From assembly GCF_034424175.1 (NCBI RefSeq), contig NZ_CP139986.1, positions 3,844,001-3,908,000 of the forward strand: a stretch of 64,000 bases of DNA, given 5' to 3'. How positions within the stretch are numbered: the stretch's first letter is position 1; each line of letters opens with the position of its first letter. Under the pieces are notes generated by a model, which did not search any database, was not told where the DNA came from, and was given only the letters and a program-made list of their open reading frames with translations. The position numbers and the translations under genes were made by a program. Below are positions 25,530 through 33,997 of this stretch, piece by piece. Origin of the DNA: Kluyvera intermedia. Lineage in GTDB: Bacteria > Pseudomonadota > Gammaproteobacteria > Enterobacterales > Enterobacteriaceae.

Positions 25530-27095
25530 TTACACGGTAAATCCGAGCATCATGCCGGTATCTTCATGCTCCAGCAGGTGACAGTGCGCCATATACGCCT
25601 GCTCTTTCGATGCCTCATGGTCAAACTTCACCAGCACTTCACTGACGCCGCCTTCGACGCGTACCGTGTCTTTCCAACCTGAACGGTGCGCCGCAGGAGC
25701 CTGACCGTTTTCACGCAGAATACGGAATTGGGTGCCGTGGATATGGAATGGATGCAGCATCATGTCGCCCTCGCCGGAAATCACCCAACGCTCGTACTGA
25801 CCTTTGGCGGCGGCAAACATCGGGACGTTCATATCAAACGCTTTGCCGTTGATCCGGTTCGCGTTGTGGAAATCAAATCCACCACCGCCGTGATGCATGT
25901 TGCCCATGCCGCCGTGATCCATTTTCATACCGCCGTGGCCCATCATATTGCCGTGATCCATGCCGCCCATGGCCTGGTTGCCGTATTTCTTCATCAGCGC
26001 CTGCATCCCCATCATGTCGAGCATCGGGTCCATAGAGAGCTGAAGCTTACGTTCCGTCAGGCCATCGAGCGCCGGGATTGAAGGCATTGAAACCAGCGAA
26101 TCAGGCAGCTTGCCGGAGCCCGGAATGCCCACTGGTTGGATGCGCAGTATCGGCAGCGCTTTATCGAACGGCGCAATCGCCATCCCCATTTGGTTAACCG
26201 GCAGCGTGACGAGATCAAACGGCTTGCCGTCACGGGCATCAACCAGCACTTCAAAACGTTCGCCCATCAGCATCGGCAGTTCACTTACCTGCACCGGTTC
26301 TGGCAGCAGGCCGCCGTCGCTGGCGACCACGTACAGCGGACGCTTATCGCTGGCGGCAAGCGTCAGTGAACGGGCATTACAGCCGTTTAGCAGACGTAAA
26401 CGCAGCCAGCCGCGTGGTGGCGTGTGCTGTGGGTACTGCACGCCGTTGGTCAGTAGCATATCGCCAAACCAGCCCACCGCCGCGCTCATGATGTCCAGTT
26501 GGTAGTCAATCTCACCGGCTGGCGTGAATTTTTTATCCTGCATGATCACCGGAATATCATCGATACCCCACTGTTTTGGCAGCAACAGCATCTGGCTGTC
26601 TTCGTCTTCAATAAGCACAAGCCCCGCCAACCCCATGGCGACCTGATAGCCGGTTTTACCGTGCTGATGCGGATGGAACCAACAGGTCGCGGCGCGTTGG
26701 GTCGGGGTAAAAGTGACCGTCCGACTGGCGCCCGGTTTAATAATCCCCTGCGGCCCACCGTCCACATCCCCTGGGACTTCCAGACCATGCCAGTGCACGG
26801 TGGTCTCTTCCGGAAGATGGTTACGGATATTGACCGTGATAGTTTTGCCCTGCTGAAGCTTGATGGCGGGCCCTAATAGGTCGCCGTTATAGCCCCAGGT
26901 GGTTGCCGCTTTACCGGCAAATGAGGTCTTTCCAGACTGCACGTTCAGCAGGATTTGATTATTCGCGTCAGCGGTAAGTAAGGGAGGAATGGGCAGCGTG
27001 GTTCTCTCAGCGGCAAAGACCGCTCGACTCCACAGAGGCAAGGCGCTGGCGACGCTAATAGCGGCACCTAATTTGATAAAATCACGACGATGCAT
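25530..27095 (-). CDS. cueO: Periplasmic multicopper oxidase CueO
   Basis: Oxidises Cu(I) to Cu(II) and protects periplasmic enzymes from copper. The 521-aa protein begins with a twin-arginine signal (HRRDFIKLGAA), so it is exported folded through Tat. Copper-binding motifs are HWHGLEVPG, WFHPHQHGKT, HPFHIHGTQF and AHCHLLEHEDTGM. The CueO-specific Met/His-rich insert (about residues 350-405, with MDHGNMMGHGGMKMDHGG) is present and long. A CueR-type operator overlaps its promoter. It diverges from yacC. Confidence 0.97.
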   Translation of the reverse strand: MHRRDFIKLGAAISVASALPLWSRAVFAAERTTLPIPPLLTADANNQILLNVQSGKTSFAGKAATTWGYNGDLLGPAIKLQQGKTITVNIRNHLPEETTVHWHGLEVPGDVDGGPQGIIKPGASRTVTFTPTQRAATCWFHPHQHGKTGYQVAMGLAGLVLIEDEDSQMLLLPKQWGIDDIPVIMQDKKFTPAGEIDYQLDIMSAAVGWFGDMLLTNGVQYPQHTPPRGWLRLRLLNGCNARSLTLAASDKRPLYVVASDGGLLPEPVQVSELPMLMGERFEVLVDARDGKPFDLVTLPVNQMGMAIAPFDKALPILRIQPVGIPGSGKLPDSLVSMPSIPALDGLTERKLQLSMDPMLDMMGMQALMKKYGNQAMGGMDHGNMMGHGGMKMDHGGMGNMHHGGGGFDFHNANRINGKAFDMNVPMFAAAKGQYERWVISGEGDMMLHPFHIHGTQFRILRENGQAPAAHRSGWKDTVRVEGGVSEVLVKFDHEASKEQAYMAHCHLLEHEDTGMMLGFTV

Positions 27096-27129
27096 CGTTA
27101 CATCCTTTTCGGCTGCTGGTGGTTATTTG

Positions 27130-27160
27130 AGCTTAAACCCTCCCCCTGCAGGAAGGTCAA
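27130..27160 (-). promoter_or_regulatory. CueR-type operator and cueO promoter
   Basis: On the minus strand, -35 TTGACC (27160-27155) and -10 TAAGCT (27135-27130) are separated by 19 bp, the long spacer typical of MerR-family promoters. The dyad ACCTTCC-N7-GGAGGGT fills the spacer (27157-27137), with one mismatch from the CueR consensus. This fits Cu(I)-induced activation by CueR. Confidence 0.85.
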
Positions 27161-27239
27161 GCATAAAGCATTGAATAATGCTCCCCGTCCCCTTGGGAAG
27201 TATGTTAACGTTGAATATCGACGATGTAAGGTAGAAGAA

Positions 27240-27587
27240 ATGAAGACGTTTTTCCGCACTGTACTGCTTGGATCGCTGCTGGCGATGTCCAGTTCCAGTT
27301 ATGCATTAAGCGAGTCTGAAGCAGAAGATATGGCCGATCTTACGGCTGTGTTTGTGTTCCTGAAAAACGACTGTGGGTATCAGAATCTCCCTAACACGCA
27401 AATTCGTCGCGCCCTGGTCTTTTTTGCCCAGCAAAACCAGTGGGATCTGAGTAATTACGACACGTTTAACATGAAGGCGCTGGGTGAAGACAGCTACCGC
27501 GATCTCAGCGGCATTGGCATCCCAACGGCGAAGAAGTGTAAAGCGCTGGCGCGCGATTCGTTAAGCCTGCTGGCTTACGTTAAATAG
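27240..27587 (+). CDS. yacC: YacC, PulS/OutS-family-like exported protein
   Basis: 115-aa secreted protein with signal peptide ending SSSYA. ATG 27240 gives the K-12-like start MKTFFRTVLLG; a longer in-frame ORF begins within the cueO promoter and is not credible. Two cysteines (NDCGYQ, AKKCKAL) probably form a disulfide. The family includes type II secretion pilotins (PulS/OutS), but no secretin gene is nearby, and its role in E. coli is unknown. In K-12 it is followed by speE and speD; here yacL follows at once. Confidence 0.93.
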   Translation: MKTFFRTVLLGSLLAMSSSSYALSESEAEDMADLTAVFVFLKNDCGYQNLPNTQIRRALVFFAQQNQWDLSNYDTFNMKALGEDSYRDLSGIGIPTAKKCKALARDSLSLLAYVK

Positions 27588-27595
27588 TTCGTGTG

Positions 27596-27615
27596 GCGGA
27601 GCCCGCAGGCTCCGC
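27596..27615. repeat. Hairpin at the yacC-yacL junction
   Basis: GCGGAGCC (27596-27603) and GGCTCCGC (27608-27615) form a perfect 8-bp stem with loop CGCA, filling most of the 33 bp between convergent stop codons. It may terminate both genes, though a good T-run is missing. This is the place where speED sit in K-12. Confidence 0.7.
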
Positions 27616-27620
27616 ATCAA

Positions 27621-27983
27621 TTACCGTTGCTGTAAAAACTCACGGTACGCTGCAACAACCTGCAGAAAATCCTCTACGCCGCAAAGCGACAGGCTTTCTT
27701 CGTCGTAGTAGTTCATCCCGTCTTCCATCTCGTCACCCGAAAACTCCAATTGATTGGCGCGAACCATCACTTCTTCGCCGTCCAACCACAGAGTGTATTC
27801 ATGCCCGGTGCGCTGCCATGAACGTTCGCTGCCTTTTACCGTACGTGCGGCCTGCTCGACTTCATCCAGCAGCGAGAGGTTATCTTTAACCTCTTCATTA
27901 AACCAGTGACCGACCACTTCGTGGCCCATCGACATACGTACTTTTACCCCTCCGGTAACGTCGCGCAGAAATTCGTATTCCAT
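27621..27983 (-). CDS. yacL: UPF0231 family protein YacL
   Basis: 120-aa acidic cytoplasmic protein of unknown function, restricted to gamma-proteobacteria. It closely follows E. coli YacL throughout (MEYEFLRDVTGGVKVRMSMG at the start, EESLSLCGVEDFLQVVAAY near the end) and has the same length. It lies downstream of acnB on the same strand but behind a terminator and REP element, so it is probably expressed separately. Confidence 0.94.
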   Translation of the reverse strand: MEYEFLRDVTGGVKVRMSMGHEVVGHWFNEEVKDNLSLLDEVEQAARTVKGSERSWQRTGHEYTLWLDGEEVMVRANQLEFSGDEMEDGMNYYDEESLSLCGVEDFLQVVAAYREFLQQR

Positions 27984-28084
27984 GATCTGTTCCTCAACAA
28001 AGGCAATGCGTCACCGCTGCATTGTACCTATAGGTAATTATCGCAGTCTGGAGGAATAAAAAAAGCGTAGCGGCAGGAGTAATA

Positions 28085-28121
28085 GAAAATAAAAAGGGTG
28101 AGAGCCAAAACCCTCACCCTT
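28085..28121 (-). terminator. Rho-independent terminator of acnB
   Basis: Read on the minus strand, AAGGGTGAG (28121-28113) pairs with CTCACCCTT (28102-28094) around a 10-nt loop, followed by TTTATTTTC. It ends acnB transcripts before yacL. Confidence 0.85.
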
Positions 28122-28189
28122 GTAGCCCGGCCAAGCGCAGCGCCGCCGGGGACCCCGGAGTCAGCGCTTGCGCGCCTCGTCCGGGCTAC
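28122..28189. repeat. REP/BIME-like element downstream of acnB
   Basis: GTAGCCCGGCCAAGCGCAGC (from 28122) faces GCCTCGTCCGGGCTAC (to 28189), an imperfect inverted pair of the family seen at 9449-9523. It lies 5 bp past the acnB stop, ahead of the terminator. Confidence 0.87.
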
Positions 28190-28194
28190 GATAT

Positions 28195-30792
28195 TTAGAC
28201 TGCGGTCTGGAAAATCACGCTGTCCGCTTTCTCGGTGTACTCAGAAAGCTGGTCGAAGTTCAGATAACGATAGGTATCGACAGCCGTCTTATCAACCTGC
28301 GCAACATAGGCCTGGTATTCATCCGGCGTAGGCAGCTTACCGATAAGCGCCGCAACCGCCGCCAGCTCAGCCGAAGCCAGGAAGACGTTAGCACCGGTGC
28401 CTAAACGGTTCGGGAAGTTACGGGTTGAAGTGGAAACCACCGTCGCGCCGTCAGCAACACGCGCCTGGTTACCCATACACAGGGAACAGCCAGGAATTTC
28501 AATACGCGCACCGCTCTTACCAAACACGCTGTAATAACCTTCTTCGGTCAGCTGTGCCGCATCCATACGGGTTGGCGGAGCCACCCACAGACGGGTTGGC
28601 AGCTGGCCTTTGTGGGTATCCAGCAGCTTACCGGCAGCACGGAAGTGGCCGATGTTGGTCATGCAGGAACCGATAAAGACTTCGTCGATCTTCTCACCCT
28701 GCACATCAGACAGCAGACGTGCATCATCAGGATCGTTAGGCGCACACAGGATTGGCTCTTTAATATCCGCCAGATCGATTTCGATCACTGCCGCATATTC
28801 TGCGTCAGTATCCGCTTCCAGCAACTGTGGATCCGCCAGCCATTTTTCCATCCCCTGAACACGACGTTCCAGCGTACGGCGATCGCCGTAACCTTCCGCG
28901 ATCATCCACTTCAGCAGGACGATGTTAGAGGTGAGGTATTCAGTGATTGGCGCTTTATCCAGCTTGATGGTACAGCCTGCCGCAGAACGCTCAGCAGAGG
29001 CATCCGCCAGCTCAAACGCCTGCTCAACTTTCAGCTCCGGCAAGCCTTCGATTTCAAGGATGCGGCCAGAGAAGATATTTTTCTTCCCTTTCTTCTCGAC
29101 GGTCAGCAGACCTTCGCGGATGGCATACAGTGGGATCGCATGAACCAGATCGCGCAGGGTGATGCCTGGCTGCATTTTGCCTTTAAAGCGCACCAGCACA
29201 GATTCAGGCATGTCCAGCGGCATCACACCCGTCGCCGCAGCAAACGCGACCAGACCGGAGCCTGCCGGGAAGGAAATCCCAACCGGGAAACGGGTGTGGG
29301 AGTCACCGCCAGTGCCAACGGTATCTGGCAGCAGCATACGGTTCAGCCATGAGTGAATAATGCCGTCGCCTGGACGCAGAGAAACACCGCCGCGGTTCAT
29401 AATAAAATCAGGCAGCGTATGGTGCGTCGTCACGTCAACCGGCTTCGGATACGCGGCGGTATGACAGAAAGACTGCATCACCAGATCGGCTGAGAAGCCC
29501 AGACAAGCGAGGTCTTTCAGCTCATCACGGGTCATTGGGCCGGTGGTGTCCTGAGAGCCAACCGAGGTCATTTTCGGTTCGCAATATTCGCCCGGGCGAA
29601 TACCGGTCACGCCACAAGCGCGGCCAACCATTTTCTGCGCCAGAGAGAAGCCTTTGTTGCTGGCTTCAACCGGTTTCGCGATACGGAACACATCACTGTG
29701 CGGCAGACCCAGCGCTTCACGCGCTTTGGTGGTCAGGCCACGACCGATAATCAGTGGAATACGACCACCCGCACGGACTTCATCAATCAGTACGTCGGTT
29801 TTCAGTTCGAATGTCGCCAGCAGTTCATTGGTTTCGTGGTTACGCACTTCACCTTTGAATGGGTAAACGTCAATCACGTCGCCCATGTTCAGCTTATTCA
29901 CGTCAACTTCAATTGGCAGCGCGCCCGCATCTTCCATGGTGTTAAAGAAGATAGGTGCAATTTTGCTGCCCAGCACCAGACCGCCGCCACGCTTGTTTGG
30001 CACGTGCGGAATGTCGTCGCCCATGAACCACAGAACGGAGTTGGTTGCTGATTTACGTGAAGAACCGGTGCCGACAACGTCGCCAACATACGCCAGCGGG
30101 AAGCCTTTTTTCTGCAGCAATTCGATCTGCTTGATAGGACCCACAACGCCAGGTTCATCCGGGCTAATGCCTTCACGGGCGTTTTTAAGCATCGCCAGGG
30201 CGTGCAGTGGAATATCCGGACGGGACCATGCATCCGGAGCCGGAGACAGGTCATCAGTGTTAGTTTCACCGGTCACTTTGAAGACGGTAACGGTAATTTT
30301 ATCAGCAAGCGCAGGACGATTCAGGAACCATTCGGCATCGGCCCAGGACTGGATAACTTGTTTAGCGTAGGTATTGCCCGCTTTGGCTTTCTCTTCTACG
30401 TCGTAGAAGTTATCAAACATCAGCAGCGTCTGAGACAGCGCTTTAGCAGCGATAGGTGCCAGTTTGGCATCGTCAAGTGCATCAATCAGCGGATGGATGT
30501 TGTAGCCACCCTGCATGGTACCCAGCAGTTCGACGGCTTTTTCAGGGGTAATCAATGGGGAAGTGGCTTCGCCTTTCGCGACGGCAGCAAGGAAGCCCGC
30601 TTTAACATAGGCGGCTTCGTCCACGCCCGGCGGTACACGATTGATCAACAGGTCTAGCAGGAATTCTTCTTCGCCAGCAGGCGGATTCTTTAGTAGCTCA
30701 ACCAGGCCGGCCATTTGGGTTGCATCTAAGGGTTTGGCAACAATCCCTTCGGCGGCACGTTCAGCTACGTGCTCACGGTATTCTTTTAGCAC
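28195..30792 (-). CDS. acnB: Aconitate hydratase B
   Basis: Main TCA-cycle aconitase in growing cells; also handles 2-methylisocitrate and, without its cluster, binds mRNA. The 865-aa length equals E. coli AcnB. It starts with GTG at 30792-30790 behind a GAGGAGA ribosome site. The N-terminal HEAT-like domain (about 1-160) is followed by the swivel domain and the catalytic core. The 4Fe-4S ligands are visible in FIGSCMTN and GCSLCMGN. It diverges from yacH across 461 bp. Confidence 0.97.
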   Translation of the reverse strand: MLKEYREHVAERAAEGIVAKPLDATQMAGLVELLKNPPAGEEEFLLDLLINRVPPGVDEAAYVKAGFLAAVAKGEATSPLITPEKAVELLGTMQGGYNIHPLIDALDDAKLAPIAAKALSQTLLMFDNFYDVEEKAKAGNTYAKQVIQSWADAEWFLNRPALADKITVTVFKVTGETNTDDLSPAPDAWSRPDIPLHALAMLKNAREGISPDEPGVVGPIKQIELLQKKGFPLAYVGDVVGTGSSRKSATNSVLWFMGDDIPHVPNKRGGGLVLGSKIAPIFFNTMEDAGALPIEVDVNKLNMGDVIDVYPFKGEVRNHETNELLATFELKTDVLIDEVRAGGRIPLIIGRGLTTKAREALGLPHSDVFRIAKPVEASNKGFSLAQKMVGRACGVTGIRPGEYCEPKMTSVGSQDTTGPMTRDELKDLACLGFSADLVMQSFCHTAAYPKPVDVTTHHTLPDFIMNRGGVSLRPGDGIIHSWLNRMLLPDTVGTGGDSHTRFPVGISFPAGSGLVAFAAATGVMPLDMPESVLVRFKGKMQPGITLRDLVHAIPLYAIREGLLTVEKKGKKNIFSGRILEIEGLPELKVEQAFELADASAERSAAGCTIKLDKAPITEYLTSNIVLLKWMIAEGYGDRRTLERRVQGMEKWLADPQLLEADTDAEYAAVIEIDLADIKEPILCAPNDPDDARLLSDVQGEKIDEVFIGSCMTNIGHFRAAGKLLDTHKGQLPTRLWVAPPTRMDAAQLTEEGYYSVFGKSGARIEIPGCSLCMGNQARVADGATVVSTSTRNFPNRLGTGANVFLASAELAAVAALIGKLPTPDEYQAYVAQVDKTAVDTYRYLNFDQLSEYTEKADSVIFQTAV

Positions 30793-31253
30793 GACGGTAT
30801 CTCCTCGCTCTCATTGTCATATGCGGTCGGCGATCTCTTCACGCTCCTGTGAGACAGCAGTTTGTAGGGTAAAAGCCCGATACCGCGAGGGCCAGCATAG
30901 CAGGATTTCTGAAGGGTGTTAATCCGTTTACAAAAAAGCAACATTAAATATTTGCTGAATCGTTAATGTTGATATAACAGATTAAAAAAAGCCTTTTTAC
31001 GATGGAAAAAAACCATTCCATACGCAGGTGATTCATCGTTTTGTTACGTCTGTATTACAGATAAACGAAGATAAATGCGGCGTGCGGTCGTGACTTTTCG
31101 TCCTCGTCACATCCTGAATTTATTTTTATACAGTCTGATTTCCTACCAACGATGAAAATCCCTGCTTTAATCAAAAAATAAACAATAGCCTCATTATACT
31201 CGCGGCATATCCGACTCTCTGATACGGACAGCGTAGTTCCCTGGAGAACCACC
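30793..31253. other. Long divergent intergenic region, acnB to yacH
   Basis: 461 bp without a convincing gene. It must hold the acnB promoters on the minus strand and the yacH promoter on the plus strand. The part from about 30920 to 31030 is AT-rich with runs of A and T. I could not identify a consensus CRP, ArcA or other operator by eye. The yacH ribosome site (TGGAGA) is at its right end. Confidence 0.6.
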
Positions 31254-33002
31254 ATGAATTTGCCCACTAAGTCCTACTCGAGTATCGCACTGATATGCTG
31301 TGGCGGGATACTCGCCGTCGCCGCCACGCTTTATCTCAAAAGCCGCGAGCCCGTGACGCCAGACGCGCCACCAGCCGCTGCTGTGGCGGCACCCGTGACA
31401 CCATCGGTAACGTTGCCGGCACCAGAAGCGCCGCCTACTGTTGCGGCGACATCCACTAATACTCAGCCCTTTACCAAGGCCCAAATCACCCAATGGGTGG
31501 CGCCTATTGCGCTCTATCCGGACTCCTTGCTCTCACAGGTACTGATGGCCTCAACCTATCCGGCAAGCGTCGTTCAGGCGGTTCAGTGGTCTAAAGATAA
31601 TCCCAACCAACAAGGAGATGCCGCCATCAAAGCCGTGGCGGATCAACCCTGGGATGCGAGTGTGAAATCGCTGGTCGCTTTCCCACAGCTAACAGGAATG
31701 ATGGGTGAAAATCCCCAGTGGGTGGAAAATCTCGGTAACGCCTTCCTTGCCCAACCGCAAGATGTCATGGATGCTGTGCAGGATTTACGTAAGCTAGCCC
31801 AGCAAACCGGTTCGCTAAAATCGACCTATCAACAAACCGTCACCACGACCTCTGCCCCTGCGCCGACCTCCACCGCTAACGCTGGCACAACCTCGGTTTC
31901 AACCACTAAGGTTGCCGCAAGCCCCGAACCGACGGTGATCCGCATTGAATCAGCGAATCCTGAAGTGGTGTACGTGCCGAATTACAACCCAACGGTCGTT
32001 TACGGCAGCAACTGGCCTTATTCTTCCGCCCCACCGGTCTACCTGCCGCCACCTCCTGGGCAACAGTTCGCCGACAGCTTCGTTCGCGGTTTTGGTTACA
32101 GCCTGGGCGTCGCCACCACTTATGCCATTTTCAGCAATATCGATTGGGATGACGACGATCATCATCACGATGATGACTATCATGGCGGCGGTCGGGGCTA
32201 TCAGCACAACGGCGACAACATCAATATTAACGTCAATAATTTCAACCGCATCTCCGGGGAAAACCTGAAAGGGCAGAATATCGCCTGGCAGCATAATTCG
32301 GCTTATCGCGGCAACGTGCCCTATCCAAATGATAACGTCGCCCAACGCTTCCATCAGACAAACGTACCTGGCGGACTGAGTAGTACGCGAAAAGAGCCGG
32401 GCATCGTGTCTACCCGCCCGACGAATGTCGCTAGTGGGCTAAGCTCCCCGAACCGCGATAGCCAGCGGCAAGCAGCGATGTCGCAAGTACAACAGCGTAC
32501 CCGAAACGATAACTACGCCGCTGCACCGGGCTCACGTGATGCCCAGCGCCGCGCAGCATCACAGCAGTTAAGCCAGAAAGTTCAACGGGATAATTTCCGT
32601 GGCTATGACGCACCGGTTAGCCATTCCCAGCGCCTGGCCTCACAAACTCGCTCATCGCAGACGCACGCCGCGCCATCTCGTGCTACCGCACAGCGCGTTC
32701 AGCAGTCAAATCTGAATGCAGCTCAACGTCGCACCAGCAATGAATCTCCGCGACTTAAAACAGAACAGCGCAGTACGCAGCAGCCAGGCAACGCGGGACG
32801 ACGGAACAGTGCGCTCAGCGGCAACGAAAGCCGGGCACCAAACTGGCAAGCACAGCAGTCTCGTGGCCTGCAAAGCCGCCAGGCCTCCGGTCTTAGCAGT
32901 GAGCGGCAGTCTCGCGCTTCACAGGGTAACCGTGCCTCCAGCGTAGGCGGCGAACGAAATGGCGGTGGGCTTTCCGGGCACCGAGAGCTTCATCGACGCT
33001 AG
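31254..33002 (+). CDS. yacH: DUF3300 family protein YacH
   Basis: 582-aa envelope protein of unknown function. An N-terminal membrane segment (about residues 9-29) is followed by a Pro/Ala-rich linker (33-70). The DUF3300 domain runs from about 75 to 200 (WVAPIALYPDSLLSQVLMAS), continuing as PEVVYVPNYNPTVVYG (236-251). A strongly acidic/His cluster lies at 297-310 (DWDDDDHHHDDDYH), a possible metal-binding patch, then an Asn-rich stretch (ININVNNFN). The last 220 residues are a low-complexity Gln/Arg/Ser region, probably disordered. ALICC does not fit a lipobox. The DUF2950 gene follows within 11 bp. Confidence 0.9.
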   Translation: MNLPTKSYSSIALICCGGILAVAATLYLKSREPVTPDAPPAAAVAAPVTPSVTLPAPEAPPTVAATSTNTQPFTKAQITQWVAPIALYPDSLLSQVLMASTYPASVVQAVQWSKDNPNQQGDAAIKAVADQPWDASVKSLVAFPQLTGMMGENPQWVENLGNAFLAQPQDVMDAVQDLRKLAQQTGSLKSTYQQTVTTTSAPAPTSTANAGTTSVSTTKVAASPEPTVIRIESANPEVVYVPNYNPTVVYGSNWPYSSAPPVYLPPPPGQQFADSFVRGFGYSLGVATTYAIFSNIDWDDDDHHHDDDYHGGGRGYQHNGDNININVNNFNRISGENLKGQNIAWQHNSAYRGNVPYPNDNVAQRFHQTNVPGGLSSTRKEPGIVSTRPTNVASGLSSPNRDSQRQAAMSQVQQRTRNDNYAAAPGSRDAQRRAASQQLSQKVQRDNFRGYDAPVSHSQRLASQTRSSQTHAAPSRATAQRVQQSNLNAAQRRTSNESPRLKTEQRSTQQPGNAGRRNSALSGNESRAPNWQAQQSRGLQSRQASGLSSERQSRASQGNRASSVGGERNGGGLSGHRELHRR

Positions 33003-33013
33003 AGGATAATGTG

Positions 33014-33835
33014 ATGAAAAAGCAGATAAAAATAGCTTTGCTGGCGCTGGCCATGTCGCCACTAATGAGCTTTGCCCAACAGAGTTTTAGCAGCCCCGAT
33101 CTCGCGGCCAGCGCGTTAGTTAACGCGGTAACAAACAAAGATCATGTCGCGTTAACTAACCTGCTCGGCGATGACTGGCAGCAGTTTTTACCCCCGGACG
33201 GCGTTGACCCAGAGGCTGTAGACCGTTTCCTGCGCGACTGGAAGCTTAACCACCATATCGTCACCACATCCACTACCGCCTGGCTGGACGTGGGCAACGA
33301 TGGCTGGCGTCTCCCCATTCCAATGGAAAAAAATGATCAAGGCTGGATGTTCAACATCGCCGCCGGAGAAGATGAGATTCAGACCCGCGCCATTGGACGT
33401 AATGAGCTATCGGCCATTCAGGCAATGCATGCCTATGTCGATGCTCAGCAGGATTACTACCAGTTAAACCACGCCTGGGCGCAAAAAATCATCAGTACCG
33501 ACGGTAAGAAAGATGGCCTCTACTGGCCAATCGCACCGGGAGAAGTTCCAAGTCCTCTAGGGCCAAACTTCAGCCCCTCAGTACCGGGCGAAGGCTACCA
33601 CGGCTACCGTTTTCGCATCGTTAGCACAGGTGATAAGGGTGACGTTGCCCTACTCGCCTGGCCGGTTGAATGGGGTAAGTCTGGAGTAATGAGCTTTATG
33701 GTCAATCAAGACGATCGCGTGTATGAGGCAGATTTGGGGGAGGAGACTGAGCAGAAGGTGCAGGCGATGAATCAGTTATCACCTGATGCCAGCGTGGGAT
33801 GGAAAGTGTCAGATGAGCCGTTAAACAATCAATAA
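33014..33835 (+). CDS. DUF2950 family exported protein
   Basis: 273-aa protein with a signal peptide (MKKQIKIALLALAMSP ... SFA). ATG 33014 sits well behind AGAGGAT; a GTG one codon earlier is less likely. Features typical of DUF2950 are DQGWMFNIAAGEDEI, AIQAMHAYVDAQQDYY and GPNFSPSVPGEGYHGYRFRI. No enzymatic motif is apparent. The 11-bp spacing from yacH indicates one operon and a shared role. E. coli K-12 has yacH but no such gene next to it. A strong terminator follows. Confidence 0.88.
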   Translation: MKKQIKIALLALAMSPLMSFAQQSFSSPDLAASALVNAVTNKDHVALTNLLGDDWQQFLPPDGVDPEAVDRFLRDWKLNHHIVTTSTTAWLDVGNDGWRLPIPMEKNDQGWMFNIAAGEDEIQTRAIGRNELSAIQAMHAYVDAQQDYYQLNHAWAQKIISTDGKKDGLYWPIAPGEVPSPLGPNFSPSVPGEGYHGYRFRIVSTGDKGDVALLAWPVEWGKSGVMSFMVNQDDRVYEADLGEETEQKVQAMNQLSPDASVGWKVSDEPLNNQ

Positions 33836-33930
33836 TATCACTATGCTTACGGGTACGCTGGTACCCACATAGCCTGTCAATCTCGCTACGCGCTTCACTA
33901 CAGATAGACAGAACTTGGGAATATCAGCAT

Positions 33931-33959
33931 AAAAAAAGCGGCCGTTAAGCCGCTTTTTT
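33931..33959. terminator. Bidirectional terminator between DUF2950 gene and lpd
   Basis: AGCGGC (33937-33942) and GCCGCT (33949-33954) with flanking A7/T6 runs, so it can terminate both convergent transcripts. A partial REP-like motif (GTAGCCCGGACGAGGCG) follows at about 33965. Confidence 0.9.
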
Positions 33960-33997
33960 CTATGGTAGCCCGGACGAGGCGCTACTGGTCAGAAGAA

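Noticed and set aside
27593..27889. Possible remnant of speE or speD
   Set aside because: The open frame here is antisense to intact yacL and its translation has no spermidine synthase or AdoMet decarboxylase motif.
28612..29352. 246-codon plus-strand open frame
   Set aside because: Antisense shadow of acnB; no supporting motif.
31281..31310. Lipoprotein signal in YacH
   Set aside because: The residues before the cysteines (ALIC) do not fit a lipobox, which needs Gly, Ala or Ser before Cys; a membrane anchor is more likely.
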